Below are positions 1 through 13,487 of a stretch of DNA of 64,000 nt, piece after piece (the stretch's first letter is position 1; each line of letters begins with the position of its first letter). The notes under the pieces were generated by a model. That model did not search any database. It worked only from the letters and a program-made list of their open reading frames with translations, and had not been told where the DNA came from. The position numbers were made by a program, and so were the translations under genes. The DNA comes from Theristus sp. LFF4_11 (taxonomy: Eukaryota > Nematoda > Chromadorea > Monhysterida > Xyalidae): positions 100,558 through 164,557 of the forward strand of contig JASANC010001532.1 in NCBI GenBank assembly GCA_030248135.1, read 5' to 3'.

Positions 1-3000
1 TGAATTCAGTTATCGATTGTGAACCGTTGCTTAGTCAATAATTCGACGCTTGTTTGTGATAATTTCGTTTTCCCTTGGCACGCTGCGTGCTCATCAAAGC
101 TGGCTGTGATAGCAAACAGTTGTGTCTGAAGAAACAGCGCACTCCACGACCACAAAACTATCGGACAGACAGATTTGACGGCACGCAACGTCAGCGGCCG
201 CAGTGAACAGTGCTGCAAAAACGTTATTGTTGTTTTCGTCGGCTCCGCTCGGTAGTATTATTGTTCGTTGACAGTCACACGCCAGTAACAGCACAGTCCG
301 TAGTCGGCTGCCATTTTGTGCTGGCAGCCAGCCAAGATTTTTCTTTTTTGAATTTTCGAATTCGCTAAGATTAACAACACAGACACCAAAACAGCACTTT
401 CAAACATCTTCGTTCATACTATTTTTCAACGGGTATAAATCTTAATTAATGCGAACTTTTCTGGTCGTCGCAATATGATGTAATAAATTATAATATAGTC
501 GCAGTATATAGATAATTTAGTCGGACGCTTCCATTTTTTTATGTTTGCAATTCAATCATTCGTCGGAATTAATAAAAAATCAGTTTTGCCGGCGTCGTGA
601 GTGACGCACGTCAAGGCGAAAAACAGAATAGTGACACGATCTTGGCAAGGCTTCCAAACGCGATGGTCACCGCCAGAGACAACGTCTCACTACCCATGTC
701 TTTCACCTCGCCGGGGTCTTTCAAACCGGTGAGAAAGAACTTTTCATTATGGACGAATTTTATATTTATACGAATGCGACAGATCGCAGATCGACACGTC
801 GGTCAATGTGGTGTGTTCAATTTTTTTTCAGAGAACAATCAAGCTCCAAAGCATGCAAAAGTAATTGAAAAAAACAAAGCAGAAAACAAAGAATAACATA
901 ATGAAAAAATACGTTATTTTTTCACAAAAACACAGCAACACATAATGACGAAGAACACGTAAAACACAACATGTGTAAAACAAAAACTTCAACGATCAAC
1001 GAAATAAAAAGAAAAGCAAGAGAAATGCTGGAAGTCAGCCAACAATAAACAAGAAAGAAAGAAAGAGCACAATGGCAACGTTCGAACAGAATGCTGGTGT
1101 AAAAACGATCTGAGAACGAAACACATGCTGCGCACTAGCAGAGCAAACGGGATTGAACATTTTGTAAAAAAAACGCGCCACATTAACATCAGTATCAGCA
1201 TCAGCAGCAACAAAACAGCAAACAAGCAGCGTGGTGCACGAAAATGAAATAAACCAACCAACCATCCAGCCTGAAGTTTACACACATAACATTCTCGTCA
1301 AAATACGCAACAAAATGCTATGCAATGCAATGCACGCTGAGAATACAAGCAAAAGAGAAAAACAGAAACAGAGGGGAGAAACAGAACAGACAGTCAAGTC
1401 AGCCGCGCCATAAAGCACAATCGAGCAGCTATATAGCCAACACACATACACACAACATGCATTACCAACACAAACACACACACAAACGCACACACATACA
1501 CACACAATCAAGCACAACAACAACAACGCCACACAAACAGAGTATACAGCGGCCGTGGCCAAAAGCAATGCAAGCAAGCCAGCAGAATGAGCTGAACTGG
1601 ATTGCATTGCAGAGGGGGGGTGGCTGGCAGCAAAATGGAAAGGCAGAGTGGCTGGGCGGTTGGGGAGCAGCAACGCATAGACAAACACACAAACAGCACC
1701 AACATTCAAATAAACTAACAACAACAACACGCAAAACTATGCGAAATACGCGAGCCAACAGTAAGAGCAGAGAACTGAGAAAGGACAGTGAGAGCGACTG
1801 AAAGCAATCACACACAACCACACACTGATATACCGGGTGCGCAGTATGATTCAAAGTCACCCTGTGCTCTGCATACAGGCATACACACAAACACATGGCA
1901 TATTGTGCAAGCATCTTAGCACACAACAGCAAGCTGGCAGCAGCAGTAGTCAGTTGGCCAGGCCACGCTTGCACATACTGAATCAGCCGAATAATGGGGG
2001 CTGGGTGAGCAGTATATACAGCAACTGAAAACGCAACATAACAACACACACATACACACAAACAGCACACGGCTGGAAATAGTGTGGAAACCGGGTAGGG
2101 GAAGGACAGTGCGTACATGACAAGAGTAGAATGGCTGGTGTGCACACAGAGCTGGCGTGACTGAGAGACAGCTGCCAGCAAGGCGCATGCGCGCTGCAAC
2201 GAACAAAGACCGTGAATACATCGCAGCACGGTTGTCACGTGCACGGGCGCACTGCCAGCTGTGCAAATGCAAATACTCAACATTGCTCGCTCGTGTACTA
2301 TGGCGCCAGTGCTACTATGCCCGCATTTACGAGACCGATCGATATTATTCGACCCGTATGCACTGGCATGAGTAAAATCATCACGACAACAGTTCTGATA
2401 GTGAAAAACAGTTTTCATTCTATTTTATAGTGGTGGAAACGAAAGGACAATAATTCCTACAAACATAACGAATGCGACATGCTTATTCGATTCCATAAAG
2501 CCATAAAATGATCGGTGGCATTGATCAAAAATGATACATAATTTTTATTAATGAGCATTGTACTTTGTTCAGTGCAAGTACATGATAAGTGTGTCAACTG
2601 TGAATAAATACCAAACTGTTAACCGCGCTAAATTCTTCTGGATGTCTGTTTCAATAAAATACTTAGCTGATGAACGTTGAATATGTTCCACACTGTAAAT
2701 AATAACAACAGTGTTATCCAACTTGGAATCCTTTTCAGTTTTATTTTAACCTCAGTTGAGAAACCCCACACCAAGAAAAACCAAGAACTCGTTAACAGGA
2801 AGTGGAAAATGACTGTTTTCGGTCTTATGGATCATAAAATGAAATGCGCAATGCAATCTGGCTGAAAACTGTCCACTGTGTTCAAAATAAAAAGAAACAG
2901 TGAAAAAACGCAATACCATATGACTCAACTAAAATCATTGCGTAAGTGTGATATCCAGAATCAGTAAAAGAAAAATCCCACGCTGCCTACAGCCGCTTAC

Positions 3001-5317
3001 AATAACATCAAAAATAGCTGAGTCATTTGAAAATAACAAAATGCAAAAAAAATGAAACGAAAAAACGTTACAGAGAAAGGGAAATGCCATTGCATACATC
3101 AAGCATTTGTTCTGGTTGGTTGTAGTAGTAGCCGTCGGCGTACTGACAAAGGGACACACCAACGTGGATCACACGATTGAAAACCGGACATGTGAAAAAT
3201 TTCTATGATAAAAGAGCCCCGTTTCATATTCGCAATGACCACCTGCCAAATGCACTGCTAAACTTTGTTGTGGTTTTATGAAAATGGACATAGGTCGGTT
3301 GAGAACAACAAAAGCGCAAAAAATAAGCCGATCAAAAGCAGCGCGCACAGGCGAGCGCCAGCTGGAACTCAGCCAATATGTTTTGCTGAATATATGCGCA
3401 GTTGCAATGGACTGCAAGCACTGGCACTAACTGGAAATAGACAGAGCGAGATGGAATGGAGGGACAGATGGAATGCGTGGGCGTTGTTGCGAACCAGCTG
3501 CGTTGTTGCCAGGCACAGCTGAACGGTTGAAACCAGCTAACTTAAAAAGCAAAAATTCGGCTGTTTTCTTTTGAAGAAAATTGTGTAAAAATAATAAAAC
3601 TAAAATTAGAGATGGACCCACCACCTAGGGTTGGTAAAAACCGGTTTTCTACATGGTCAGAAATTGGTATTTGAACGTGCAAAGAAAGTTAGTCGGATAT
3701 TTCCCAAATCCCGTTTCACAAAGTTCATTTTTCGGTGTTGCTACATAATTTTGCGATATCATCCTCCTAATAGTTTTAAAGTACCAAAATTTTAAGGTTA
3801 AAACCGGCTCTTTATTTTCGCAAGAAAAAAATGAAAGAAACCGTCTTTTTCGAAAAAAAACGGTTTCATTTGCCATGCCAACCCTAGACCCACCCATCCT
3901 AAACTAAGCTTACACGATTACTTAACTAAACGTGTTTCGGGTGTTTGAATTTGGCGATAAGTTGTACGTGATATCTGCAAGCAAAAAATGATTTCATTAT
4001 TGAATCCTTCACAATCAGCTTTCCATCAATTGAGTTGCTCACTTACCAAGCTTCAAGCAACAACAAACTGCTTTTTGCGACTGAACATTGTGTCACCAAA
4101 CAAACAGCACAACAAAATATACGCCCGAAAAGACACAAGCTGTTATCAGCTTTCTGTAGAATCATATGACTTTTGAACCAGTGAGAATAGAGCAAGTGAC
4201 ATCATTGATAGTGAAATAGTGAATTTACATTTTACATGCAGATTATTTGAACAGTATCGAAAAATTCACATTTATTACGCTGTTACACTATGAGCGGAAT
4301 GACATTGAGTGACGTTAGGTCATAAGTTATTCATAAAAGTCACCAATGGAGACTGCTTTCTTTAAAAATATGCAACAAACAGATGATTGAGTTTCACAAA
4401 AAGGGTGCGCTCTGCAGTTTGTGTACTTTCCTCAAAGTTCGCAGGATCAATTTTAACGAAACACATGTTTTAAAAATGCAAACCGCAAGCAGCTGAAAAA
4501 CTTCACAAAACTTGAAAAATCTTGGCAACACAATGGAACCGGAAAGTGTCCCGAAAACGCTTGCTCACCATTCATCCTAAAAGTTCAATTTGCGAATAGA
4601 GAGCCTTAGAAAATGTAAAACGAATTTTAACAGTGAATAGCAGAGCACAGCTGTTTGTTTCCAACGCCAAAAATCATAATAAAAGAGTACGCCGCCAAAA
4701 AGACACAAACATAAACTGATTTCAAAAACTTCACAAACTCAGAACATCGACCAACCGTGTGTGTGTGTTTGAATGCAGGAAGCGCAGAAGTTTTGATTTT
4801 TTACAGCAGCAGTCCACACATGTTCCTGCTGCGCCAGCACTAACACGCAACAGCTGTCTTTTCCGTAGCCTGACTTTTTTTTCTTTCTTTGAACAATCTA
4901 GAAGCTTCTACCCTCACAAGCCATCAAAGAACAAATCGACAAAAGAGCCAATTCTCGAACAAGTGTATTACTACACCAAACACCATTCAGTAACACGAAG
5001 GGTAAAGTGGAATTTTGAAGAAAGCACTACCAAAAAAACTCTGAAAAAAACTAAAGGACCCGTTTTCTTTACAAAAAGATGGATAGTAAGAAAGAGCAGT
5101 CATAAATTGTGGTGGTAGTGGTACGAATACGAAACGAATTTTTAAAAGGATGAATCGACAGCAACGATAAATGAAAACGAGTGTGACGCATAAGACGACG
5201 CCCACGATAGTTTAAAAGATTTTGATGACGGTTCTGTTGATAATTATGATCATGTTAAAATATTGATGATGGTTCATTAGAAATAAACCAAAACGTGTTA
5301 TCCAGCAACAAACTGAC
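1..5317. other. Non-coding stretch downstream of the last recognised PPP4R1 exon
   Basis: I see no exon with protein-family similarity here on either strand. The stretch is A/T-rich with CA/AC-rich low-complexity sequence (about 1430-1510 and 2035-2070), which creates long spurious open frames. One 261-bp inverted-repeat element lies at 3626-3886. Because the PPP4R1-like gene on the minus strand has not reached its C-terminus at 5318, this is probably intron, and further exons may lie here or beyond the window edge. Confidence 0.5.
3626..3886. mobile_element. Short inverted-repeat element (hAT-like MITE)
   Basis: The ends are TAGGGTTGGTAAAAACCGG on the left and GCCATGCCAACCCTA on the right. 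The outer nine bases are a perfect inverted repeat and the interior is A/T-rich. The ends resemble those of the TAGGGTTGTT family found at 14-25 kb. Flanks (ccaccacc / gacccacc) are only a partial 8-bp duplication, so this is an old or related copy. Confidence 0.6.
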
Positions 5318-8300
5318 AGTGACGGCCTCGAGGCGCAGCTCGTCGGCGGCAGTCGGTGAGATCGGTCGGCTGTTTGAGTCGCACAGTGCGAGCAGCGTTG
5401 GACAGATTTGCGACTTGAGCACTTCTGCAATGCAAAACCATCCAAGCGAACACGAAACAAAAGCAAACACGCTGTTTGGAGTTGCGCCACAGATTTCGGG
5501 AATGCAACTGCAAGTCACTGTTGTGATTCGAAAGAATCACAAATATGCAGTGTCCTATTTCGGGCACCACTTGACTTAAAAGAGTGAAGAGCAACGCAAT
5601 CGCCAAGAGTTTGCCTCTTGAATCGTGCACACACACTTGACCAGTTACAGTGGACAAGCAAACGTTCAAATATTTGTAACCTCAGGGCATATCAACCCGA
5701 CCAAACTGGTAAAAAAACGAGTAAAAAAATGAATGACTGATGTTCTCATGGGAGAAATAGGTGCACTGGATTTTTGGGAAAATGCGTTAATGCATTTGTG
5801 AAGACAAATTCTGCCACTTACCTTCACTTAATAGTTCTTGCTCCAGCAGAATCAATATGGCCGCTTGGCATGTTTTTCGAACCTGAAGCAAGAAACAAGA
5901 TTTTAAAACAATAAACAACATTGAATGTGGTGCACTTCTTGGAGCTACGCCAAGGATGAAACGATGATATCGATTGCTGTTTTCACTTACTACAATCTTG
6001 GTACACTTAAACACAAAATCCAATCAAATCAAACACTGATTAGACGACGAAAAACGTTCATTTTTCGTAGTTTGAAAATGTAATAAAAACATGTCAGACA
6101 GACGTTCTCTGAGACAGGTTACAAGAGAAAAAACCGCGGCGCGCATAATATTTTTATTACAACATTACACCGCTGACACTTTACAAACGACAAGCAGTAC
6201 AAAAAAACGGGTCGCTTCTTTCTTCGGTCATCTCTGAAGCATCCAAAATTCGGGTGACATAAAAACACATGTGCTCTACGACTCCGGCTCTGGCAGAACT
6301 CCACGTGTACAAGATTTGTGAACGCCATTGAACGCACTCATAAAAAGGCAGCACACAACACAGCGAAACAATGAGCAGTTCAGTCAGGCTAGGTGTAGTT
6401 TTGAAATGATGAAAAAACATTGGCGGGAGACGGGTGCACTTGCAATTGTGGAAAGAACGTACAAACTGGTGCACACGTTCCCTGTATGAAGAACAGTCAT
6501 GCAGAACAGGTCTATTTCCAGCTGCACGTGAAAATTGAGTGGCCAAAAAAGTTGTCTATTTCATCCATAGATGCTGAAGGTGAGCGATGAAGGCGATCGC
6601 TGGCCCATGTCAGACCGAACTGCAAACTAAGCTGAACCTGCCGTTGGACTTGATTCGTTTTGAACGCAGGGCTTTGTGCAGCAAGCAGGCCAGACTAGGG
6701 GCGGCATCATAAGAAAGAAAAAACGTAATCATTGCGCGTTTGTCATTACGCCTGCCTGGAACACGTGTGCGCTATACCAGTTTCGTTTTTTTTTTCATTT
6801 TCAAACCTGCCAGAATGCAGATGCACAAAAAGTGCCATAAAACTCAGTGCAGTGAGAGCGATCGGTGCATCGGGTTGGTGTTGGTTGCTGTGTGTGTGTT
6901 GTGTGTGTATGTGTGATGCAAGCGCAAGTGCACACACATTGCACAAAACGCAGCCACTCAGCCACAAACACGACCCGACCGACACTGGTCCGAAAACCCA
7001 GAGCTTTCACAAAACACACACACACACACACACACACACGGACCGACTGTCCCGTAGAGTCTAAAAACTTGTCTGTCTCTGACTAGCAGCACACAACACA
7101 ACATTCAAACCCAAACAAACAAACACACGCACGCACACACGCCGAGTAGAAAACTGCAAAAACACAGTGAAATCGTGCGGTTGGTAGCTGCCACCGTGGC
7201 CACTGTAGCCACGTATGGCCAGGCCGAAACGTAACCGTGCAAACCAGTGTGTCTGCGTCTGGTCGCGTAATGCGACAACACACAAGCACTGGGCGCATGT
7301 CTATGGGTGGAAGCAAACACACAGTCAGCAGCAGCACACAACCTGCGAGACACACACACACAACACCCAACAACTGAACATTCTCTTTACAACGTGTACA
7401 AATGCGATGCGTATCACAGCACAACGAAGCATTCTGTTGCACACACGACGACCGACAGACTGGGAACGTCGCAGTCGGCTGGGTGGCGCTGTGCGTGGCC
7501 ACAATCATTGAGTAACTCGACACACCACAATACTTGACAAGCATTTAACCGGCCCACAACAACGCCCACAATCACCGTTGCGTTGCTACCATGGACACTG
7601 ACAATGGATAACAGTTCGGCTGATGATAGAAGATACAAAAGAAGATGTTTTTGCCACTGGCACGCCCACCGGCACCGACAGCACTGTGTGAACGTGTGTG
7701 CCACACTGCGTTAGTACCATGGCGCTCGTTGTCTTGGTGCACTGTACAGCAGCACGAAAGATGCAATCTTGCACCCCCCGGTTTTTAAGTCATAGACAAC
7801 AACGGACGCTTGTCGACTGAGTACCGATAATAAAATACCGAATTTCCATTTCAAACGCGACGGTATGTTCATTCTTGCTTGTTGTTTGTCGATTTCCTAG
7901 ACAATGATCGGCAAAACAAAACACCAAACCATCCAGATGAAGGGGCTCAAATCCACGAACTGACTGCGTCCTGGTGTTTTCGCTGAGTTGAACAATTCTT
8001 GAGATAATGAAGAACCATGGAGCAATCGAGAACTTGAACATGAGCTGGACATTGCCCTTTTTACGACCCACTCAGGTTCAAGCAAACCCATTCCAAACAT
8101 AGGTGCGCAGACAAGCTTTCAAAATGAAATTGAACCTCGATTTTTCGACCCGTGGAATGCGGTTTCTTGGTGCTATCAACGTTGCTTCTGAATCTACAAA
8201 CATTTTACTCTGCAAAGCACCCAATCACAAAGCTCAACGTGCATTACTGTTGTAATTCAAACTCAAATGCTAACATTACAGTTCGATCACGTTCAGTAAT

Positions 8301-11258
8301 GGAGCAATACTGCAACTGCAACGTTTTGTTATCACTGAAATAATTTGTTATTATCAATTGACATCTTTACATGAAATCATACAATAACAGCGCGAGCGCC
8401 AGTCTTTTTTACAACTTTGTTAGACAACACGGGATGTTCACGTGTGGAGTTTCTGTGCGCCTCGCCCTCAAGATCACCATACACTCGTTCACCATGAAAA
8501 CGGACACCGCTTGCACATTCCCATGTTCCTGTTCAAACAATTTAACGCATCGCATCGAGCAAATCGCAAGTGGTTGTAAGAAAACAAAAGTACACGCAAC
8601 CAAAACAAGGCACGCTGGCTCCAGAAAATTCGCAATACCACACCACGGTTAGACAAATAGATCATAATTTGTCAGACAAATAGATCATGATTTTTTTACT
8701 AAAAAAATAAAAAATTCGAGCTTTGTTAACTTTGCACTGCACGGTACCAAACATTCATTCATTCATTCATTCATTCATGTGTCTTCAAAATGAACCTGTA
8801 TGGGAAAGACAAGCTGAACGACAGCTGTGTTCTGAACAGTTGATTGGAAGCTCCGTGAATTTGGTTTTGTCACAGTGAATATGAACAACCATTTTGAAAC
8901 TGCCGTATTCGAGAGCCTCGTCGAAGAGGAATTGTGGTAAGATCGAACTGGTGAGCCCGACGCGACTAGAACACGCAATGTGGATAGTGGATGTGGATGA
9001 GTATAGTGGTTGTGAACTGTTTGGGAACCCCGCATACGTTTTGTTTTTTTTGTTTGAAGGGTTTTTTTTCGTCAAATTTTTCTTGCGTCAATTGACGCAA
9101 ACGGTCGAAAAATTTTGCGTCAGAGCAAATTTTCTTGCGTCAATATGATACCAGTCTAAATCGAACAAATAACGATAAAAAAGCAATATTTTTGCGTCAT
9201 TCATCACTAAAAGTAGCGTTTTTGACGCCTGTGGTCAAATAACAAGGCGATTTTGGCATTTGACAACCCCTGCTGCGCAGAAACAAAGCTTTACGGGGCA
9301 AAGGCTTTTGTCATGGCTTTTCAATTTCTAGACTTGATTTTTAGATCTGTAGAGCGTCTATGACTACACCTGTTCAGACTTGTTCAGTTCAGATTAGAAA
9401 CAGAACGGAGCGATCAAAAGTTGCAGCTAGGTGGAAGCAAGCTCAGGATAGGAGCTAGGTGAATCTAGAAACGGTCAAAAGAACAATATACGCCACGATG
9501 TTGTTGTTACATCGAACCGTCATCATAACACTGAACAACAATATTGAAAACAAACGATGAATCAGCTGACCATGCCATCCATCACATTTGCATGTTATGC
9601 ATTGTCAGACAAAATTATGAGAAGTCTGTGGTCTGCGCCGAAGGCGCGGAAAAATTTTCAATCAGTGCATAAATGACCCAAAAATGGCCTTATGACGTCC
9701 TCGAAATTTGTTTGCGTCAGCTGACGCAAACGGCCGAATGTTTTTGCGTCAGCCCAAATTATTTTTCGTCGTTGACGCACGATTTTGCGTCAAAAAAAAA
9801 CCTGTTTGAACCACAATCTTGTTTTTTGCAGCGCAACGTTTGTTGCCCTTTGTTAGAGCGTCCCGAACAAAGGAGAAACATGGATGATGCCGAAGGTCAG
9901 TCAACCCGCGTTGCGATGCACGCTGCCGAACGAGAGTATAACCGGAATCGCTGGTTTGCGAATTTTTCGTTCATGAATCAAGAAAAATTCTCTTCGCACA
10001 GTTAGCACAGCCGGCGTCTCTTCCAACCGAGGCGCTGCGCGACGTTGCCCCCCCCAGGCGCTGCGCGACGCTAGCCTGTCCCGGGGGCGTGCGTTCATTT
10101 GCGTTCCGTTATTTCCGGCCCACACATTTCGGCCCAACGTAATCACACTGATATCTTCTCATCTAATCACTAATCAGCCAAATGTCGGTTTTCAAATGTT
10201 GTCTCATAAAACTGATTTCAACAAGTAACCCAAAAAACGAACGAGAAACTGACCTGATTATTTGGGTCGCTCAAGAAGTTTGGCAGCAAAGGCGTCAGCG
10301 ATTCGTGCACATGATGCGATAGCATTGGATTCTGCGCACAGTGTAGGCACAGCAGCGGCAGTTGCTCGAGCAGCTCAGCGCGAATGATTGCGTCTGCAAT
10401 GATTGCGACCAAATAAATACGTCATCTGGCTGGGTTCGCTTTATTTGAAAGTCGCCTCGCAGGAAAACCGATATTTTTTTGTGCACAAACTTTTACGTGA
10501 GCTCTGTGCAAGCTATTGAGACCACGACAAACAAAAGTGAAACAAAATAAAATTGAGCCACGCATTTTTTTTGCAGAGATGGATTGTAAGAAGGTTGATA
10601 TTGGGCAAAATAAAATGTGATGCAATAATTATTTTGGTCTACCACCAGACAATAATTATTTGGAGCACTTGAATCAAACAAAAGGTAAGCAGACGCCAGG
10701 ATTGTTATGGTGATCACCGTTGAGTGAACAGCAAACAACAATGACAACGGCCATGCACTCACCTTCATCGACTGCGAACACGCTCGTGATCAAGTCAAAG
10801 ATGCCGTCCGTAGCGGTTGGGTCGTGCTCGACCGACTGTAACGCCTTCAGAGTGTGCCGCACGGCGACTTGCCTGCAAATCACTGGCGATGCTGCTCAGA
10901 ATCAAAATAGGAGCACCGCCTACGTGTTGCGAGTGCATGGCATGCCGTGGCTGATTATGGACTGGTGACTGCAGTGGAGTAGATGGCAATGGTGAACAAA
11001 AGCAACTACAAAGTCAACAACCGCCAGTCAACCAAACAACTGAAAGTGGCGATTGGGATTTCGTGCAAAGCACATTTTCATCCATTTTCATGTATTTCAC
11101 AGCAAATACCAAGCGAACAACTAGACTGACCGTTCCGAGACGTTTTTCGACATTCCATACCGCTGCAGGCACGAGTCGAGTGTGTTTGGCTGCTGCTGTT
11201 GTGCGCCAGTCGCTCCATCCTGGCCGTCATTCCTTGTTTGGTGCTCGTTAGATGCAGC
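5318..11258 (-). CDS. PPP4R1: Serine/threonine-protein phosphatase 4 regulatory subunit 1-like (N-terminal part)
   Basis: This looks like a HEAT-repeat regulatory subunit of protein phosphatase 4. Five minus-strand exons join in phase: about 11258-11131 (ends LQRYGMSKNVSER), 10872-10763 (QVAVRHTLKALQ...VFAVDE), 10393-10254 (IIRAELLEQLPLL...LSDPNNQ), 5882-5822 (VRKTCQAAILILLEQELLSE) and 5424-5318 (VLKSQICPTLLAL...ELRLEAVT). Order and spacing follow human PPP4R1, which has NRQMVAR, TVRAELMEQVP, ADQNNQVRKTSQAALLALLEQEL and ETKVCPVLIEL in the same positions. All five exons have usable GT/AG borders. The first exon and start codon are unclear, and the C-terminal half is not seen. The fourth intron (5883-10253) is 4.4 kb and carries a 744-bp transposon. 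The family assignment is firm; the gene is incomplete here. Confidence 0.82.
7014..7039. repeat. (CA)n microsatellite
   Basis: Thirteen uninterrupted CA dinucleotides lie within a wider CA-rich zone inside the large PPP4R1 intron. Confidence 0.95.
8752..8778. repeat. (ATTC)n microsatellite
   Basis: About 6.5 tandem copies of the tetranucleotide ATTC lie inside the large PPP4R1 intron. Confidence 0.95.
9059..9802. mobile_element. hAT-like MITE with GCGTCA-rich ends
   Basis: This 744-bp element is flanked by a perfect 8-bp duplication, TGTTTGAA, at 9051-9058 and 9803-9810. The ends are GGGTTTTTTTTCGTC and its approximate inverse. Both subterminal regions are packed with GCGTCA/TGACGC motifs, including the palindromes TTGCGTCAATTGACGCAA and GCGTCAGCTGACGC. 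No transposase frame is visible, so it is non-autonomous. The 8-bp TSD points to the hAT superfamily. Confidence 0.8.
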
Positions 11259-11804
11259 TACTAATGAGGGCTTTTGGTAATTGCAATCATGCAATTTGAC
11301 ATTCACGAATTGCAGATGAAGTTTTGCACAATTTTCTGTGGAATCAAAATTTGAAATGAAACGTTGCGGTAACCAACTAAAGTGAACGCACCACATCAAA
11401 TCTTAGAACAGCATAAGCAGAGGAAAAATCAAGTTTTCGGCTCCGTTAAAAAATCATGGTTTCATGAAACTCGGGTCTACGGGTCTGCAGTCAATTTTTT
11501 TGTTCGAACGTTGCAGCTAGTTTCGTGTTGTTGTTGGATTTAACTGTTTCGAAAAAATTGTGATATTTCGCCGCAGCTTGAATGTATGGCTCAACAATTA
11601 TTTCTCTAATATAAGCTTCATAGTTGTTTTAGTCCGGTGTGGTTGGGGGGGGGGGGTGATGTAAGCAGCTGGACCAAATTTTTTAGGTAAGTAAGCAGCT
11701 GACGAAATTTGGGTAGGGGTGTGCGGACGGAGGACAAGTGGACTTGGGTGGGAGTGGTGTCAAAAATTTGAAGTCAGGTATAATAATGACATATTTTTTC
11801 AAAC

Positions 11805-12000
11805 GTGTTCCACTGAAAGTGTGCCGCAAAACATGCGCTTGTCGTTCACAGCAAACCACACTTTCCGTTTAGCCGATTTTTTCCCGTAAACAAACGCTGA
11901 ATGTCGAATCAGTCACACCAAACTGAAATTTTAATGCTTGTATAGATACTTTGACAAACGGGCGTTTTTAAAGCAAACGTCATTTTAGTCCGGTCACCTT
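11805..12000. repeat. Dispersed repeat, copy 1
   Basis: This shares long segments with the reverse complement of 62950-63175: the run from the ACGTCATTT end, the GAATGTCGAATCAGTCACACCAAACTG-like block, and the part near TGTTCCACTGAAA. It is therefore a dispersed element whose ends I cannot fix; TTTTAGTCCGG flanks it at both 11630 and 11983. Confidence 0.65.
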
Positions 12001-12315
12001 TGAAAAAATCCACAATAGATACGTAGCAAAAAACGGTAAAAAAAGGCGTAAAACAGCTAAATTATACTTAAAAATGTTCAAAAAATAAAAGATAAGTGCG
12101 TATCAGCCTAAAATTAGCAAAATTTACAAAACATTCAAGCAAAATCGGTTGTTTTGAGTCAAAAATTGTCCTATTTTATGTCTTCGAAACCAAATTTTTC
12201 AGGTAAGTAGCTGATTAAAATTTTTAGGTAAGTGGTGGCTGCATCACAAAAACCTCTGGTAAAAGAAAATTAAAAAATGGGGGGGGGGCTCCCTCCTCTA
12301 AAACAATTATGATAT

Positions 12316-12396
12316 GCTTGCGAAGCTTTAGGACACCTACAGAACTCAAGACAAAAACTTGTGGTGCTCTGTAGGTTTTCCCCACGCTTCGCAAGC
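12316..12396. repeat. Imperfect hairpin (about 80 bp)
   Basis: GCTTGCGAAGC at the left pairs with GCTTCGCAAGC at the right. An inner pair, ACCTACAGA / TCTGTAGGT, also matches. The sequence is foldable, has no coding content, and is probably a small foldback element. Confidence 0.7.
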
Positions 12397-12627
12397 TTTT
12401 AGTCAAGAAAAATAAGGTTTGGAATAGGTGAACGGTTCAACTCCCGGCCATGCAGTTTTGAAATTTGAAAGTTAAAATTTTTAATTTTTTCCGAAACCGT
12501 CAAATCCAACCAACATTAACACACTCAGGACGAAACTAACTGCAACGTTTGACTAAAAAATTTGACTGTAAACGGAGTTTCGCGAAAACATAATTTTTTA
12601 ACAGTGACGAGTTTTCCAATCGCTCAC

Positions 12628-12690
12628 CACTGGCGTTTTCCTCGGCCTCGAAGCTGAACGCCTGAAACGCCATGAACGCATTGTACGCAC
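12628..12690 (-). CDS. Possible isolated exon (unassigned)
   Basis: A 63-bp minus-strand segment encodes about AYNAFMAFQAFSFEAEENAS. It sits between a good acceptor (TGCTTCCAG) and a good donor (GTGAGC). Codon use looks protein-like. It lies 1.4 kb upstream of the first recognised PPP4R1 exon and might be its N-terminal exon, but I see no alignment to the family there. It could be a chance open segment. Confidence 0.3.
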
Positions 12691-13337
12691 CTGGAAGCAT
12701 AGAAGATTGAACCGGAGATTGCTTGTTGAAATGAAGCGCATGCAGTTTTAAATGAATTATTGTTGCCACTTTGTTTATTTATGGAGAACTAGCCGATACA
12801 ACTCGTTATGCATACGTCTTCGTTTTGTGTGGTTTATGTCCAAAATCCGTACATTCTCCTTTTGCTAAAAGTTTGCCTCCAAAAAGTGGTCAAGAAATTT
12901 TATATTTTCTAACCATCCCCAAGCCGCAAGTCATCTTTTGGATTATAGGTGAGGTGAGATGACTAAACATGTTACATGTGCAATTTGAGACCCAAAAGCA
13001 AGCATTCCATTACACATAAAACTCTTCGTCTTTTTCAAAAGCATAACTTCAGAAACAAAATTTCGTGATTTCATCATTTCCATACCATGGCAGGTTTTTT
13101 AAACATCAAACGTTACTTGCCAATTGCCATAAGCAGCCACGCATGCAAAAACAACACCAAAAAACATAAAAACCCACTTTCTGACGACATGTCCGATGTC
13201 CGTCCAGTCCAGAATATCACATCACACACGCAGCACAACTGCAGTTGCCTGTTGCCGTCGTAGTTGACAATAATAAATAACAATATTTTTTAGAATGGAG
13301 ACTTCAAAGTTTTCCCAAGATAAATAATCGACTCTGC
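12691..13337. other. Non-coding spacer before the transposon block
   Basis: A/T-rich sequence with no recognised exon, repeat or RNA gene. Confidence 0.5.
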
Positions 13338-13487
13338 TTCAGTACCGTGGGCCCAGGAAAATTTTTCGAGGGGCGTATGGTACCGTGGGGGGGTATGGTA
13401 CCGGCCAAATTTTTGAGGGGGGGGTCCGATGGGGGGGGTGGGGGCCGGGGGGGGGGTGGCACGTTGTGCTAAATTCAAAAATAAACA
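13338..13487. repeat. Poly-G tract repeat fragment
   Basis: It begins with the CAGTACCGTGGGC terminal motif of the poly-G family. It then alternates GGTACCGTGGGG-type motifs with uninterrupted G-runs of 7-9 bases. The right end is lost at the junction with a hAT-N1 fragment, so it is a truncated copy of the family intact at 13572-15585. Confidence 0.6.

Larger units (their letters stand above)
5883..10253. other. Large intron of PPP4R1-like gene
   Basis: No conserved exon is visible on either strand. Contents are low-complexity CA/GT stretches (6880-7160 and 7250-7380), a (CA)n run at 7014-7039, an (ATTC)n run at 8752-8778, and the GCGTCA-type element at 9059-9802. Open frames of 60-150 codons here are compositionally biased and have no protein-like features I recognise. 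Confidence 0.55.
11259..12627. other. Non-coding stretch with diverged repeats
   Basis: This stretch carries a G-run (11646-11656) followed by GGTAAGTAAGCAGCTG-like repeats. A segment at 11805-12000 recurs in inverted orientation at 62950-63175. A hairpin lies at 12316-12396. I see no coding exon. Confidence 0.5.

Noticed and set aside
1278..2418. Long overlapping open frames on both strands (up to 318 codons)
   Set aside because: They fall in CA/TG-rich low-complexity DNA; the proteins are runs of Cys/Val/Leu or Thr/His/Gln without domains, as expected from composition.
8371..8652. 93-codon plus-strand open frame
   Set aside because: It lies inside the large PPP4R1 intron with no domain or splice context; treated as chance.
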